Source: Clostridiales bacterium
GTDB taxonomy: Bacteria > Bacillota > Clostridia > TANB77 > CAG-508
Direction of reading: 5' to 3'
NCBI GenBank assembly: GCA_003518755.1
Contig: DOYA01000166.1
Location: forward strand, 1 to 22,543
Length of the DNA stretch: 22,543 nt
Made by a program: the position numbers and the translations under genes. The notes below the pieces were generated by a model, which was not told the origin of the DNA, ran no database searches, and saw nothing but the letters and a program-made list of their open reading frames with translations. Below are positions 1 through 6,543 of the stretch, piece after piece (the stretch's first letter is position 1; each line of letters begins with the position of its first letter).

Positions 1-25
1 TGTGCAGAATAATTATAAATTAAGG

Positions 26-91
26 AACGAATTTGAGATATTTAATAAAAAGGTTTATTAAAATATTGACAAATTCGTTTTTTGTGTTTTT
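26..91 (+). terminator. Rho-independent terminator of an upstream gene
   Basis: A long AT-rich hairpin. The outer arms AACGAATTTG (26-35) and CAAATTCGTT (70-79) are perfectly complementary. The inner arms ATATTTAATAAA (38-49) and TTTATTAAA-A-TAT (54-66) pair with one bulged A around the loop AAGG. The hairpin is followed by TTTT, GTG and TTTTT (80-91). It most likely ends transcription of a gene lying left of the window. The nearly symmetric shape means it could also act on the other strand. Confidence 0.7.
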
Positions 92-120
92 CAAAAAAGT
101 ACCCGGTCCTAAATTGAAAA
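86..120. repeat. 35-bp direct repeat, left copy
   Basis: This copy matches 1536-1570 at 34 of 35 positions; the only difference is C at 104 versus T at 1554. Within each copy, the 33 bp from 88 to 120 form an imperfect palindrome centred exactly on the variable base. Arms TTTTCAA/TTGAAAA and the core ACC-C-GGT pair, giving 12 of 16 positions per half. Together with its partner it brackets the AAA/DUF4143 ATPase and its promoter. It could be a protein-binding site, a recombination site or a remnant of cassette exchange. The pairing is seen directly; the role is unknown. Confidence 0.85.
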
Positions 121-154
121 TAGTATAAAAAATTATAAATTACATATAATAAGG

Positions 155-198
155 TATATTACGAAAAAAATACTTAATGGTAAAAAATTCGTAATATA
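155..198. promoter_or_regulatory. Upstream dyad I (putative operator)
   Basis: A perfect 11-bp inverted repeat, TATATTACGAA (155-165) and TTCGTAATATA (188-198). Its core ATTACGAA-N22-TTCGTAAT recurs at 244-281 with the same 22-bp gap but a different gap sequence. Dyad I ends 15 bp before the -35 element of the ATPase promoter, so one protein probably binds both sites. Repression or looping is inference. Confidence 0.6.
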
Positions 199-213
199 AT
201 AAGAAACAAAATA

Positions 214-242
214 TTGACTTTAGTTTGCTACTATAGTATAAT
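214..242 (+). promoter_or_regulatory. Sigma-70-type promoter of the ATPase gene
   Basis: TTGACT (214-219), a 17-bp spacer and a consensus TATAAT (237-242). Predicted transcription starts near 249, inside the left arm of dyad II and about 43 bp before the chosen start codon. Element quality and spacing are close to ideal. Confidence 0.75.
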
Positions 243-243
243 G

Positions 244-281
244 ATTACGAAAAAACGACAAAAACGGAAAATATTCGTAAT
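244..281. promoter_or_regulatory. Downstream dyad II (putative operator)
   Basis: ATTACGAA (244-251) and TTCGTAAT (274-281), separated by 22 bp exactly as in dyad I. It begins one base after the -10 element and ends at the edge of the SD of the ATPase gene, so a bound protein would block initiation. As RNA it could instead form a hairpin near the ribosome site. Confidence 0.6.
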
Positions 282-291
282 GGAGGTTTGT

Positions 292-1536
292 ATGGAAATA
301 AATAGAGATTATTATTTAAATCAACTTATAGAGGGGATAGATAATGGTTTAGTAAAAATAGTAACAGGAATACGAAGATGTGGCAAATCTTATTTATTAG
401 ACCCAATATTTACAACCTATTTACTTGAACATGGAATAAAAGAAGATCATATTATAAAATTAGATTTAGATGAAAGAGATAATTATATATATCATAACCC
501 AGATAAATTAAATAAATATGTAAAAGATAAAATTATTGATAAAGATAAATACTATATTATTTTAGATGAAGTACAAAAAGTGGAGGAATTTGAATCAGTA
601 TTAATTGGATTTCTACATATGAAGAATACGGAGGTGTATGTTACAGGAAGTAATTCGAAGTTCTTATCCTCTGATATTATAACAGAATTTAGAGGTAGAG
701 GATGGGAAATCAAATTATACCCATTATCGTTTAGTGAATTTTATTCAATATATAATGGTTCTGAAGAAAAGGCAATAAATGAGTATTATACTTATGGAGG
801 ATTACCATTAGCAGTACTTGCAAAATCAGAAGAGGGGAAAATAAATTATTTAAAAGCACAAAAAGACAATGTTTATATTAATGACATAGTTGAAAGAAAC
901 AAAGTGCAAAATAAAGAAGAATTAGAGATGCTTGTTCAAATAATAGGATCTGATATAGGTTCACTTACTAATCCACTAAAACTTTCAAATTGTTTTAAAG
1001 AAAGAAATAGTACATCTACAATGACAGACAAAACAATTTATAATTATTTAGGATATTTACAAGATGCTTTTATAATAGAAAAAGCCAGAAGATTTGATGT
1101 TAGAGGTAAAAAATTTATTGAAACTCCACAAAAATATTATTTTACAGATATGGGAATAAGAAATTCTTTTCTAGATTTTAGACAGAGTGAGGAACAATCG
1201 CATATAATGGAAAATGTGATATATTTAGAATTAAAGAAAAGAGGTTATAATGTTGATGTAGGCTCAGTTGAAATTAGAGAAGGAAATAAGAAAAAGCAAT
1301 TAGAGGTAGATTTTATTGCTAATAAAGGAAACAATAAAATTTATATACAATCAGCCTTAGAGATGAAGACAAAAGAAAAAGTTGAGCAAGAACAAAAATC
1401 GTTATTAAATATTAATGATTTCTTTAAAAAAATAATTATAGTGGGGGAAAATATTAATAAATCCAGATTTGAAAATGGAATAATAATTATGAGTATATAT
1501 GATTTCCTTTTAGATATGGATAGTTTAAATTACTAG
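292..1536 (+). CDS. AAA ATPase with C-terminal DUF4143-type domain
   Basis: A 414-residue protein of the common prokaryotic AAA/DUF4143 family. Its cellular role is poorly known; members are often solitary and present in many copies. Walker A is GIRRCGKS (residues 26-33), Walker B is IILDE (89-93), followed by the sensor-like VTGSNS (117-122). The C-terminal third has features of a degenerate PD-(D/E)XK nuclease fold: a Glu in the helix at MENVIYLELKKRG, then LEVDFIA and a YIQ strand. No signal peptide or membrane segment is seen. An in-frame ATG at 214 lies inside the promoter and is rejected. I chose ATG 292 because GGAGG (282-286) precedes it by 5 bp and the family N-terminus (NRDYYLNQL) begins there. 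The stop codon coincides with the first base of the right direct repeat, and the gene has its own promoter and dyads. It is probably an independent cassette rather than part of the secretion locus. Confidence 0.9.
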   Translation: MEINRDYYLNQLIEGIDNGLVKIVTGIRRCGKSYLLDPIFTTYLLEHGIKEDHIIKLDLDERDNYIYHNPDKLNKYVKDKIIDKDKYYIILDEVQKVEEFESVLIGFLHMKNTEVYVTGSNSKFLSSDIITEFRGRGWEIKLYPLSFSEFYSIYNGSEEKAINEYYTYGGLPLAVLAKSEEGKINYLKAQKDNVYINDIVERNKVQNKEELEMLVQIIGSDIGSLTNPLKLSNCFKERNSTSTMTDKTIYNYLGYLQDAFIIEKARRFDVRGKKFIETPQKYYFTDMGIRNSFLDFRQSEEQSHIMENVIYLELKKRGYNVDVGSVEIREGNKKKQLEVDFIANKGNNKIYIQSALEMKTKEKVEQEQKSLLNINDFFKKIIIVGENINKSRFENGIIIMSIYDFLLDMDSLNY

Positions 1537-1570
1537 TTTTTCAAAAAAGTACCTGGTCCTAAATTGAAAA
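1536..1570. repeat. 35-bp direct repeat, right copy
   Basis: Second copy of the repeat at 86-120, starting on the last base of the ATPase stop codon. The centre of the imperfect palindrome is T (1554) instead of C. There is no T-run after it, so it is not a convincing terminator. Confidence 0.85.
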
Positions 1571-1650
1571 AATACAAAATTTGACATTTTTATAAAATTT
1601 TATAATCTTAGAGTATCAGTGTTTTGATAGTGTTTCAAGCACTACACATC

Positions 1651-1679
1651 TTGACTTTATGCGAAAAATTTTGTATAAT
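1651..1679 (+). promoter_or_regulatory. Promoter of the G+C-rich membrane-protein gene
   Basis: TTGACT (1651-1656), a 17-bp spacer and TATAAT (1674-1679), with transcription expected near 1686 and a start codon at 1725. The -35, -10 and spacing equal those of the promoter at 214-242. The promoter is AT-rich like the host although the gene body is not. Confidence 0.75.
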
Positions 1680-1724
1680 TAATATAACTATAAACTGCAT
1701 TTTCACAAAGGAGAATGAAACATT

Positions 1725-2075
1725 ATGACCAAATTAGTAATTTTTTTAATTGTACTTTTTTTTGCAAAAAAGTTGGGGTTTCTCGATATTCTATCGGGAT
1801 TCATCAAAGGGGTATGGACGCTTGCTCTTAAGGCTTGGCCTCTTATCCCGCTCATTCCCGGACGGGTTTGGGTAGGATTAGGGGTCATCGCCGCGGGCCT
1901 CATCGCATGCCTGCTTCTTAGTGGGCCGGTAGGTGGTGTTGGCTCGGCCCTCAGTGGACAGCTGGTCCGCTGGGGTGCCCCTAGGTGGCTGGCCCACCCA
2001 TCGCCTTTGGCGATAGGGGGGCTGCTGATTGTTCTGATTGTGGGCGTTCTTTACGTCCGCGGTCGTCGTCCTTGA
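1725..2075 (+). CDS. Small hydrophobic membrane protein, G+C-rich, unknown function
   Basis: A 116-residue protein I do not recognise. Three or four hydrophobic stretches are visible (about residues 3-14, 30-45, 48-70 and 94-111), ending in the basic tail RGRRP. The start has a good SD (AAAGGAG, 1707-1713). Base composition is the oddity. The first ~16 codons are AT-rich like the neighbours, but from about 1775 the sequence becomes G+C-rich, about 61% over 1801-2070 and above 70% in 1921-1980, with CGC/CGT/CGG arginine and GGC/GCC codons that the surrounding genes avoid. It also ends in TGA, unlike nearly all other genes here. This suggests import of the coding body from a high-GC donor behind a local AT-rich promoter and start. 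It may be a membrane toxin, bacteriocin-like peptide or immunity protein, but nothing in the sequence proves that. Confidence 0.6.
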   Translation: MTKLVIFLIVLFFAKKLGFLDILSGFIKGVWTLALKAWPLIPLIPGRVWVGLGVIAAGLIACLLLSGPVGGVGSALSGQLVRWGAPRWLAHPSPLAIGGLLIVLIVGVLYVRGRRP

Positions 2076-2084
2076 AGTGAACAA

Positions 2085-2117
2085 AGGGGGTGAAATTTTG
2101 CCCCCTGACTATTTTAT
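2085..2117 (+). terminator. Probable terminator of the G+C-rich gene
   Basis: Arms AGGGGG (2085-2090) and CCCCCT (2101-2106) around a 10-base loop, followed by GACTATTTTATT. The stem is strong but the U-run is interrupted, so efficiency is uncertain. It starts 10 bp after the stop codon. Confidence 0.55.
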
Positions 2118-2132
2118 TATAGTGGTATAAAT

Positions 2133-2176
2133 AAAAATGAAAAAATGAAAAAATGAATAATGAAAAATGAATAATA
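2133..2176 (+). repeat. Short tandem repeat of AAAAATGA
   Basis: Three exact head-to-tail copies of AAAAATGA (2133-2156), then degenerate copies to about 2176, directly before the SD (AGGAGGG) of the next gene. The number of units could vary by slippage and change the leader length. No ORF is created. Confidence 0.6.
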
Positions 2177-2194
2177 AAAAAGGAGGGAAAATAT

Positions 2195-3013
2195 ATGGCG
2201 GGATTTTTGGATACTGTAAAAAGAGGAGCACAAGCTTATAAGAAGGATATACAAAATCTGGGTTCTAAATCAGGCGTTCAAGCAATTACAAATGGTGCAA
2301 AAGGATTTAGAGATGATTTTCAGCGAACTAAAAATACATTAGATACCAAGGTTAACGGTGATTGGATTATAAATGTTAAAGAGACAAGTGACAAAGGAGT
2401 TTTAATTCAAACTCTTGATGATGGAAAGTATTCAATGCTTAAAGAAGATATGGGATTTACATATGGGGCAATGATTATAAAAGCTAAAGATCCTCAAAGT
2501 GAAAAAGACATATACAAAATTAGTAGAATCGGAGAAAATATAATAGAAGGTCTCATAATACCTAATAGTAAAAGTGAAAGTAGAAGTGGAAAGTGGACTT
2601 TCCATAATTGCGAATCTTCTATTCAAATGGATGTTCAATTTAATGTATTAGAAAATGGAAAACCTATAATTTTGAGTGAACAATACAAAAGTATTCAAAG
2701 AGATAGACCAAATAGTAACGAATATTTTGAATATGAATTACAGCTATATTATTGTACAGATCCAATGAGCAATTTTAGACAATTATCTGAAGCAAACTCT
2801 AACTTTTATAACATGGTTAGTAATAATCCAGTAAAGAGAATTTGTATAACTAGACATGATGGTAATAGAACAGAGCAAGATAGTATGGTTATAACTTATG
2901 ATTCAAATGGAAAAATAGTTGCAATGGAAACCTCAAGTTTTGAGGGGATGCAGAGTACTGATTGGAGAGGTTATATAAATGAGGATATGGTTGAACAATT
3001 ACGGAGGGGATGA
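2195..3013 (+). CDS. Unrecognised soluble protein, possibly truncated by a frameshift
   Basis: A 272-residue protein with no signal peptide and no membrane helix. The N-terminal ~50 residues are polar helix (MAGFLDTVKRGAQAYKKD...). The rest alternates charged and beta-prone segments, for example WIINVKET, GVLIQTLDDGKYSML and FEYELQLYYC. I find no family motif. The SD AGGAGGG precedes the ATG well. The C-terminus ends abruptly (EDMVEQLRRG-stop) at a run of four G, and the +1 frame carries on with a protein-like sequence (DEEIPNDYTLKDPEVVYERF) to 3242. Removing one G would join the two into about 348 residues. The stop is TGA, otherwise used only by the G+C-rich gene. It is either a frameshifted gene, a sequencing error or two overlapping genes. 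Confidence 0.65.
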   Translation: MAGFLDTVKRGAQAYKKDIQNLGSKSGVQAITNGAKGFRDDFQRTKNTLDTKVNGDWIINVKETSDKGVLIQTLDDGKYSMLKEDMGFTYGAMIIKAKDPQSEKDIYKISRIGENIIEGLIIPNSKSESRSGKWTFHNCESSIQMDVQFNVLENGKPIILSEQYKSIQRDRPNSNEYFEYELQLYYCTDPMSNFRQLSEANSNFYNMVSNNPVKRICITRHDGNRTEQDSMVITYDSNGKIVAMETSSFEGMQSTDWRGYINEDMVEQLRRG

Positions 3014-3242
3014 AGAAATTCCTAATGACTATACTCTAAAAGATCCTGAAGTTGTATATGAACGTTTTGCTGATTATACAGGTTGGCCATTAGAAAATGG
3101 AGCATTTGAATTTTTGGGTGAGAATATTTTTGAATCTGGCATATTGGATGAACTTAAAAATCCGTATGATAATCTAGGAAATGTTTTTCAAATTGCTAAA
3201 AACTTAGAAAAATATCGTCAAAAGCAAATATTTGGTAGATAA
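2979..3242 (+). CDS. Small ORF overlapping the previous gene: separate gene or its shifted C-terminus
   Basis: An 87-residue ORF in the +1 frame, overlapping the previous gene by 35 nt. The acidic sequence (PEVVYERFADYTGWPLENG...) looks like real protein but is not recognised. Two readings compete. GGAGAGG (2964-2970) lies 8 bp before the ATG, which would allow translation coupled to the upstream gene. Alternatively the segment is the natural C-terminus of that gene, displaced by one extra G within 3005-3009. A terminator follows at 3263. Confidence 0.5.
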   Translation: MRIWLNNYGGDEEIPNDYTLKDPEVVYERFADYTGWPLENGAFEFLGENIFESGILDELKNPYDNLGNVFQIAKNLEKYRQKQIFGR

Positions 3243-3262
3243 TTATAACTGTATAATTTAAT

Positions 3263-3325
3263 AAAAAAGTCTCTAAAAACTGTTTTCACTTTTGTTTAGA
3301 ACAGCTTATAGAGATTTTTTATTTA
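3263..3325. terminator. Strong, likely bidirectional terminator
   Basis: Arm 3263-3284 (AAAAAAGTCTCTAAAAACTG then TT) pairs with 3300-3320 (AACAGCTTATAGAGATTTTT then T) with a few mismatches, around a 15-base loop, and is followed by T-rich sequence. The A-run on the left means it would also work on the minus strand. It separates the accessory-looking left part from the secretion locus. Confidence 0.8.
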
Positions 3326-3387
3326 TTTTATAATTAGTAGTAAAGCCCAAAAAAAGCATATTTAAAAAGATTTTTTGTAAATAATTG

Positions 3388-3416
3388 TTGCAAAAAATTG
3401 AAAAATATGGTATAAT
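3388..3416 (+). promoter_or_regulatory. Promoter at the head of the secretion locus
   Basis: TTGCAA (3388-3393), a 17-bp spacer and TATAAT (3411-3416), 57 bp before the start codon of the lipoprotein gene. Directly downstream of a terminator, as expected for the first promoter of a transcription unit. Confidence 0.7.
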
Positions 3417-3472
3417 AAAAAATAGGAGTATTTTGCACATTTATTAAAATATACGAAAGCGAGGTATTTTAT

Positions 3473-4666
3473 ATGGGAGTATTTAGAAATATAAGAAACA
3501 AAATAACTGCAATTTTTTCAGCAATAATGATAGGTAGTGCGCCAACAGCAAAAAGAGCAGGATTGGCTGCTGGAATGGGAGCATTAGCCGTTACTCAACT
3601 GGCAGGATGTGGTGCATATGAAAATACAGAAGACCTTGGCAAAAAAATATGTGAAGATTTAGAAGAAGCAAAGAATAATTTTGAAAACGGAAAAAGTTCA
3701 AGTGCGGTTGTAACGGAATTAAGTGATTTACAAGGGTTAGATATACCAGGTATAGATGCAGATGGACTATTAAGTAGTCTCGAAGCTATGGTAAGTGCAG
3801 GAGATGAAATTCAAAGTACAATTAATGCCGAAGATAAAGATGATTTTGTTGACAGTATTTTGACAAATGAAGGTAGAGGCTGGGCTTTGGGTAAATCCGA
3901 AGGAGCATTAAATAAAAATGGCGAAAATGCTATAACAATATGTAGAAACGCATTAAGAGATCTTAATCCAGAGCTAAAAATAGGTGATGATGGGTATAAT
4001 AAACTAAATCAACAGATAAGTGAAATAGACAAACAAATAGCAGATAAAGATACTAAACCTGAAAGAAAAGAAGAACTTGCTGAACAACGCAAAGGGATAG
4101 AAGAAAAAATCGCCGCATATGATGATGCAAAGAATTCATTAACTAAAGATTCAGAAAAATTTAAAACATATGCTAGAGTTAATACAATGATAAATTTTAT
4201 TAATGCATATTTAGCAAGTGTACAATCGGGATTAGATAATTATAGAGATTCTTTAGGAATATTACCAAGGGCTGGGCAAGCTGTTGTTGGTATTGCAGGA
4301 AAAGGAACCGAAGCATCTGTAGAAGATGTTGGAGAAGCTGCTGTTGATATTGCATCAGATGTTGCAGAAGGGGTTGCCTATGGTGTAACATCAGTGGTTG
4401 AGGCTGCCAAAGATGGTGCTGAAGAGGCAATAAATGATTATGACAAAGAAGCCTCAACACTTTCAGATGGAACCTATGTTAATGTAGATGATAGCGCATT
4501 TTTAGATATGGAAGCAGCAACAATAAATGTAAAAATTGGAAAATGGCTTAAAATAAAGGACCCTGACCACCCTGGTCAATTTCATTTTTATGAAAATCCT
4601 AATTATAACGGAGACTATGAGACTGATTATGCTAAAGCATTAGAAGAATGGAAAAGTGAAAGGTAA
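3473..4666 (+). CDS. Predicted lipoprotein with coiled coil, unknown function
   Basis: A 397-residue protein. A lipobox LAGC places the lipidated Cys at residue 46. The hydrophobic export segment (KRAGLAAGMGALAVTQLAGC) is preceded by an unusual ~26-residue extension, MGVFRNIRNKI and onward, that is itself amphipathic or hydrophobic. After the Cys comes a largely helical, acidic region with a clear coiled coil at about 175-240 (QQISEIDKQIADKD, KEELAEQRKGIEEKI), an Ala/Gly/Val-rich acidic helix at about 265-325, and an aromatic tail (GQFHFYENPNYNGDYETDY). It would sit on the outer face of the membrane. It is the first gene of the locus, with its own promoter, so a surface or scaffold role for the secretion apparatus is plausible but unproven. 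No obvious terminator follows it. Confidence 0.75.
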   Translation: MGVFRNIRNKITAIFSAIMIGSAPTAKRAGLAAGMGALAVTQLAGCGAYENTEDLGKKICEDLEEAKNNFENGKSSSAVVTELSDLQGLDIPGIDADGLLSSLEAMVSAGDEIQSTINAEDKDDFVDSILTNEGRGWALGKSEGALNKNGENAITICRNALRDLNPELKIGDDGYNKLNQQISEIDKQIADKDTKPERKEELAEQRKGIEEKIAAYDDAKNSLTKDSEKFKTYARVNTMINFINAYLASVQSGLDNYRDSLGILPRAGQAVVGIAGKGTEASVEDVGEAAVDIASDVAEGVAYGVTSVVEAAKDGAEEAINDYDKEASTLSDGTYVNVDDSAFLDMEAATINVKIGKWLKIKDPDHPGQFHFYENPNYNGDYETDYAKALEEWKSER

Positions 4667-4687
4667 AATAAAAATTTATATAAATTG

Positions 4688-4716
4688 TTGACAAAAATTT
4701 AGAGAATAACTATAAT
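4688..4716 (+). promoter_or_regulatory. Promoter before the pilin-like cluster
   Basis: Consensus TTGACA (4688-4693), a 17-bp spacer and consensus TATAAT (4711-4716), 50 bp before the start codon at 4766. This is the best promoter match in the window. Confidence 0.8.
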
Positions 4717-4765
4717 AGATTTAAGGAGTTTAAATGTAATTACAAAAAGAATGGAGTTGATAAAT

Positions 4766-5587
4766 ATGATAGATAAAAATAATATATTAAAAATATTTAT
4801 TGTATTTTTCATAGTCAATTTGTTCTATTTTGCAATGTACAGTACATATGCTATTACATTAATTGTAACTGAATCTAAAATCACTCTAGAGGAAGGTGGA
4901 ATTACGAGTACAACAGTTATTCTAGATGACCCAAGTATCGGGACTGATCTTGGATATACGTTTATGAATATTGGTGCAAATGAGACAAAAGGAGATGCTA
5001 GTGTTTCAATAGGTAGTCCATATCAAGAATCAGGGAAGATAAAGTGGGATGTTGGTATTAAGGGAATAACCAAAGGTAAAGTTAAAATAATGTTCTCAGT
5101 AGGAAATGAATTTACCCCATCTGTCACAGTTACAATAAATGACAAAAACAGTGCTAGCGGCTCAAGTGGCTCAACCAATACAGTTAAAATAAATACTAAT
5201 GTTCTCAGAGAAGACTTGGGAGAAGAATTTGATCCTAATAGTGAAATTGGTGGATATAATGTTTCTCAACCAATTATTAAAGTTATAATACCTGTTGTGA
5301 GTAGAGCATTATCAATATTACAAATTATTGGTGCAATTGTTCTAGTAATATCACTTGCTATTGCTGGATTTAATGGTGTACTTGGAGCTGGAGATGGTTT
5401 TGCAGAAGATTTAGGATTAAATGTTAGTACATCTGTCAACGAATATGGTAATAAAGTTGAAGGAGTACAAAATTTAACACAAGGATCATTAAGTAAAATA
5501 ATAAGAAGAGCACTAATAGGTTCTCTTATACTAGAATCAAGTTTAACTATTGTTAGAATTGTATTTGCAATTTGTACAAATTTATAA
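4766..5587 (+). CDS. VirB2/TrbC-like membrane protein with an Ig-like extracellular domain
   Basis: A 273-residue exported protein. A signal peptide ends near Ala29 (TYA). Residues about 30-128 look like a bacterial Ig-like (BIG2-type) domain: ESKITLEEGG near the start, W-D in the middle, then KGKVKIMFSV and a final strand VTVTIND. A Ser/Gly linker (SASGSSGST) follows. The C-terminal ~100 residues hold two membrane helices (about 178-205 and 245-273) with the VirB2/TrbC arrangement shared with the next two genes (LQIIGAIVLVISLAIAGFNG, then a polar loop and a second helix). The ATG at 4751 overlaps the likely SD (GGAG, 4753-4756), so ATG 4766 is preferred. It may be a minor pilin or surface adhesin of the apparatus. 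The Ig-like call rests on pattern only. Confidence 0.8.
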   Translation: MIDKNNILKIFIVFFIVNLFYFAMYSTYAITLIVTESKITLEEGGITSTTVILDDPSIGTDLGYTFMNIGANETKGDASVSIGSPYQESGKIKWDVGIKGITKGKVKIMFSVGNEFTPSVTVTINDKNSASGSSGSTNTVKINTNVLREDLGEEFDPNSEIGGYNVSQPIIKVIIPVVSRALSILQIIGAIVLVISLAIAGFNGVLGAGDGFAEDLGLNVSTSVNEYGNKVEGVQNLTQGSLSKIIRRALIGSLILESSLTIVRIVFAICTNL

Positions 5588-5601
5588 AGAAGGTGATGAT
5601 T

Positions 5602-6060
5602 ATGGCAAATAAAATAATAAAAACATTTATCTTAATGATATTAGCCTTATTTATATTTTTACAAATAACAGTTTATGCAGATAATCATGATGTATATCAC
5701 GGAATAGAAGAAGGAAAAGAAGAATCAACATGGATAAATGATGCATTTGCTGCAGCAAGAGCTTTTTTATCACAAGAAGAAACTGAAGTTCCAGAACAGG
5801 TTGGAACACTTTTTAAAATTGCCAAAATGACAATTAGGGGAATAAATAGAGCTCTGTGGGTTTTACTTGGTGGAATTTCTGCAATATCACTTTCAATAGT
5901 TGGTATAAGGTATATGCTAGGAATCAACAGCTCTTCTGAAAGAGGTGCCGCAAAAGAAGCCCTACATAAAACAATTAAAGGTATGATATATGGATTTTCT
6001 GCAATGTTAATATTTAATATAGTAATGATTTTTGTAAGATTAATTATTTATTCATTATAA
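5602..6060 (+). CDS. VirB2/TrbC-like two-helix membrane protein
   Basis: A 152-residue exported protein with a signal peptide ending at VYA (residue 26). A short acidic mature N-terminus (EEGKEESTWINDAF) precedes an amphipathic stretch and two membrane helices (about 84-108 and 125-150) separated by a basic, Ala-rich loop (SSSERGAAKEALHKTIKG). The helix pair (ALWVLLGGISAISLSIVGIR) lines up with the neighbours on both sides and with the pilin fold of VirB2/TrbC. I chose ATG 5602 over the earlier ATG at 5572, which overlaps the upstream gene, because AAGAAGGTG precedes it. It lies 14 bp after the previous stop, so the two are co-transcribed. Probably a second pilin or pilin-like subunit. Confidence 0.8.
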   Translation: MANKIIKTFILMILALFIFLQITVYADNHDVYHGIEEGKEESTWINDAFAAARAFLSQEETEVPEQVGTLFKIAKMTIRGINRALWVLLGGISAISLSIVGIRYMLGINSSSERGAAKEALHKTIKGMIYGFSAMLIFNIVMIFVRLIIYSL

Positions 6061-6068
6061 AATAATAC

Positions 6069-6097
6069 TTGATTTTAAATTTATTTATATATATAAT
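6069..6097 (+). promoter_or_regulatory. Dedicated promoter of the short pilin gene
   Basis: TTGATT (6069-6074), a 17-bp spacer and TATAAT (6092-6097), inside the 60-bp gap before the gene at 6121. With the terminator at 6544 this makes the pilin gene a separately expressible unit inside the locus. Confidence 0.65.
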
Positions 6098-6120
6098 AAA
6101 AAATAAAGGAGGAAAAAATT

Positions 6121-6498
6121 ATGAAAACATTTAGTAAAGTTTTATTAGTTTTAATAATTGCAATTTGTATGGTAACTTTCTTATCATATAGCATCTCATT
6201 TGCTGATAATGCTGTTACATCAAAGCAAGCTTTAGAAGAGATTAAAGACAATCAAGCAGTAACAGGAACAGGAGGATTAACAAATATGGCAGGAAAGATA
6301 GTTTCTTTCCTACAAGTTGCATCTGGAATCGCAGCTGTTATTATGATTGCTATTACAGGTTTCAGATATGTAATTGAAACACCTGAAGTTAAGGGAGAAC
6401 TTAAGAAAAACATGTTCCCTATTATAGTTGGTATTGTACTAGTATTTTTCGCAGTATCAATTGCTAAATTCTTCTTAGGAATGTTTAATGGAGAGTAA
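6121..6498 (+). CDS. VirB2/TrbC-like pilin, probable major pilin
   Basis: A 125-residue protein of the size and layout of VirB2/TrbC prepilins. The signal peptide is cleaved after SFA (residue 28); a short polar N-terminus (DNAVTSKQALEEIKDNQAV) follows, then helix 1 (about 62-86, IAAVIMIAITGFRYVIE), a basic loop (VKGELKKN) and helix 2 (about 96-122). It has a near-perfect SD (AAAGGAGG), its own promoter upstream and a strong terminator downstream. Such isolation suits a protein needed in far more copies than the rest of the apparatus. Together with the two preceding genes it forms a tandem set of three related membrane proteins. In the family, these subunits assemble into the pilus or surface fibre of type IV secretion systems. 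Confidence 0.85.
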   Translation: MKTFSKVLLVLIIAICMVTFLSYSISFADNAVTSKQALEEIKDNQAVTGTGGLTNMAGKIVSFLQVASGIAAVIMIAITGFRYVIETPEVKGELKKNMFPIIVGIVLVFFAVSIAKFFLGMFNGE

Positions 6499-6543
6499 TA
6501 GTTTTTATTACAATTTAGTTACAAAAATATTACAAGAGTATTA

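Noticed and set aside
214..291. Upstream in-frame start of the AAA/DUF4143 gene
   Set aside because: The ATG at 214 coincides with the -35 element of a near-ideal promoter, so it would precede the transcript; the added 26 residues do not resemble the family N-terminus.
86..1570. Direct repeats as attachment sites or an insertion sequence
   Set aside because: No integrase or transposase lies between or beside the repeats, and there are no terminal inverted repeats around the unit; kept only as an unexplained repeat pair.
1614..1647. Small hairpins (TATCA/TGATA and TAGTG/CACTA) before the G+C-rich gene
   Set aside because: Five-bp stems that overlap and exclude each other, upstream of the promoter, without a T-run; not distinguishable from chance.
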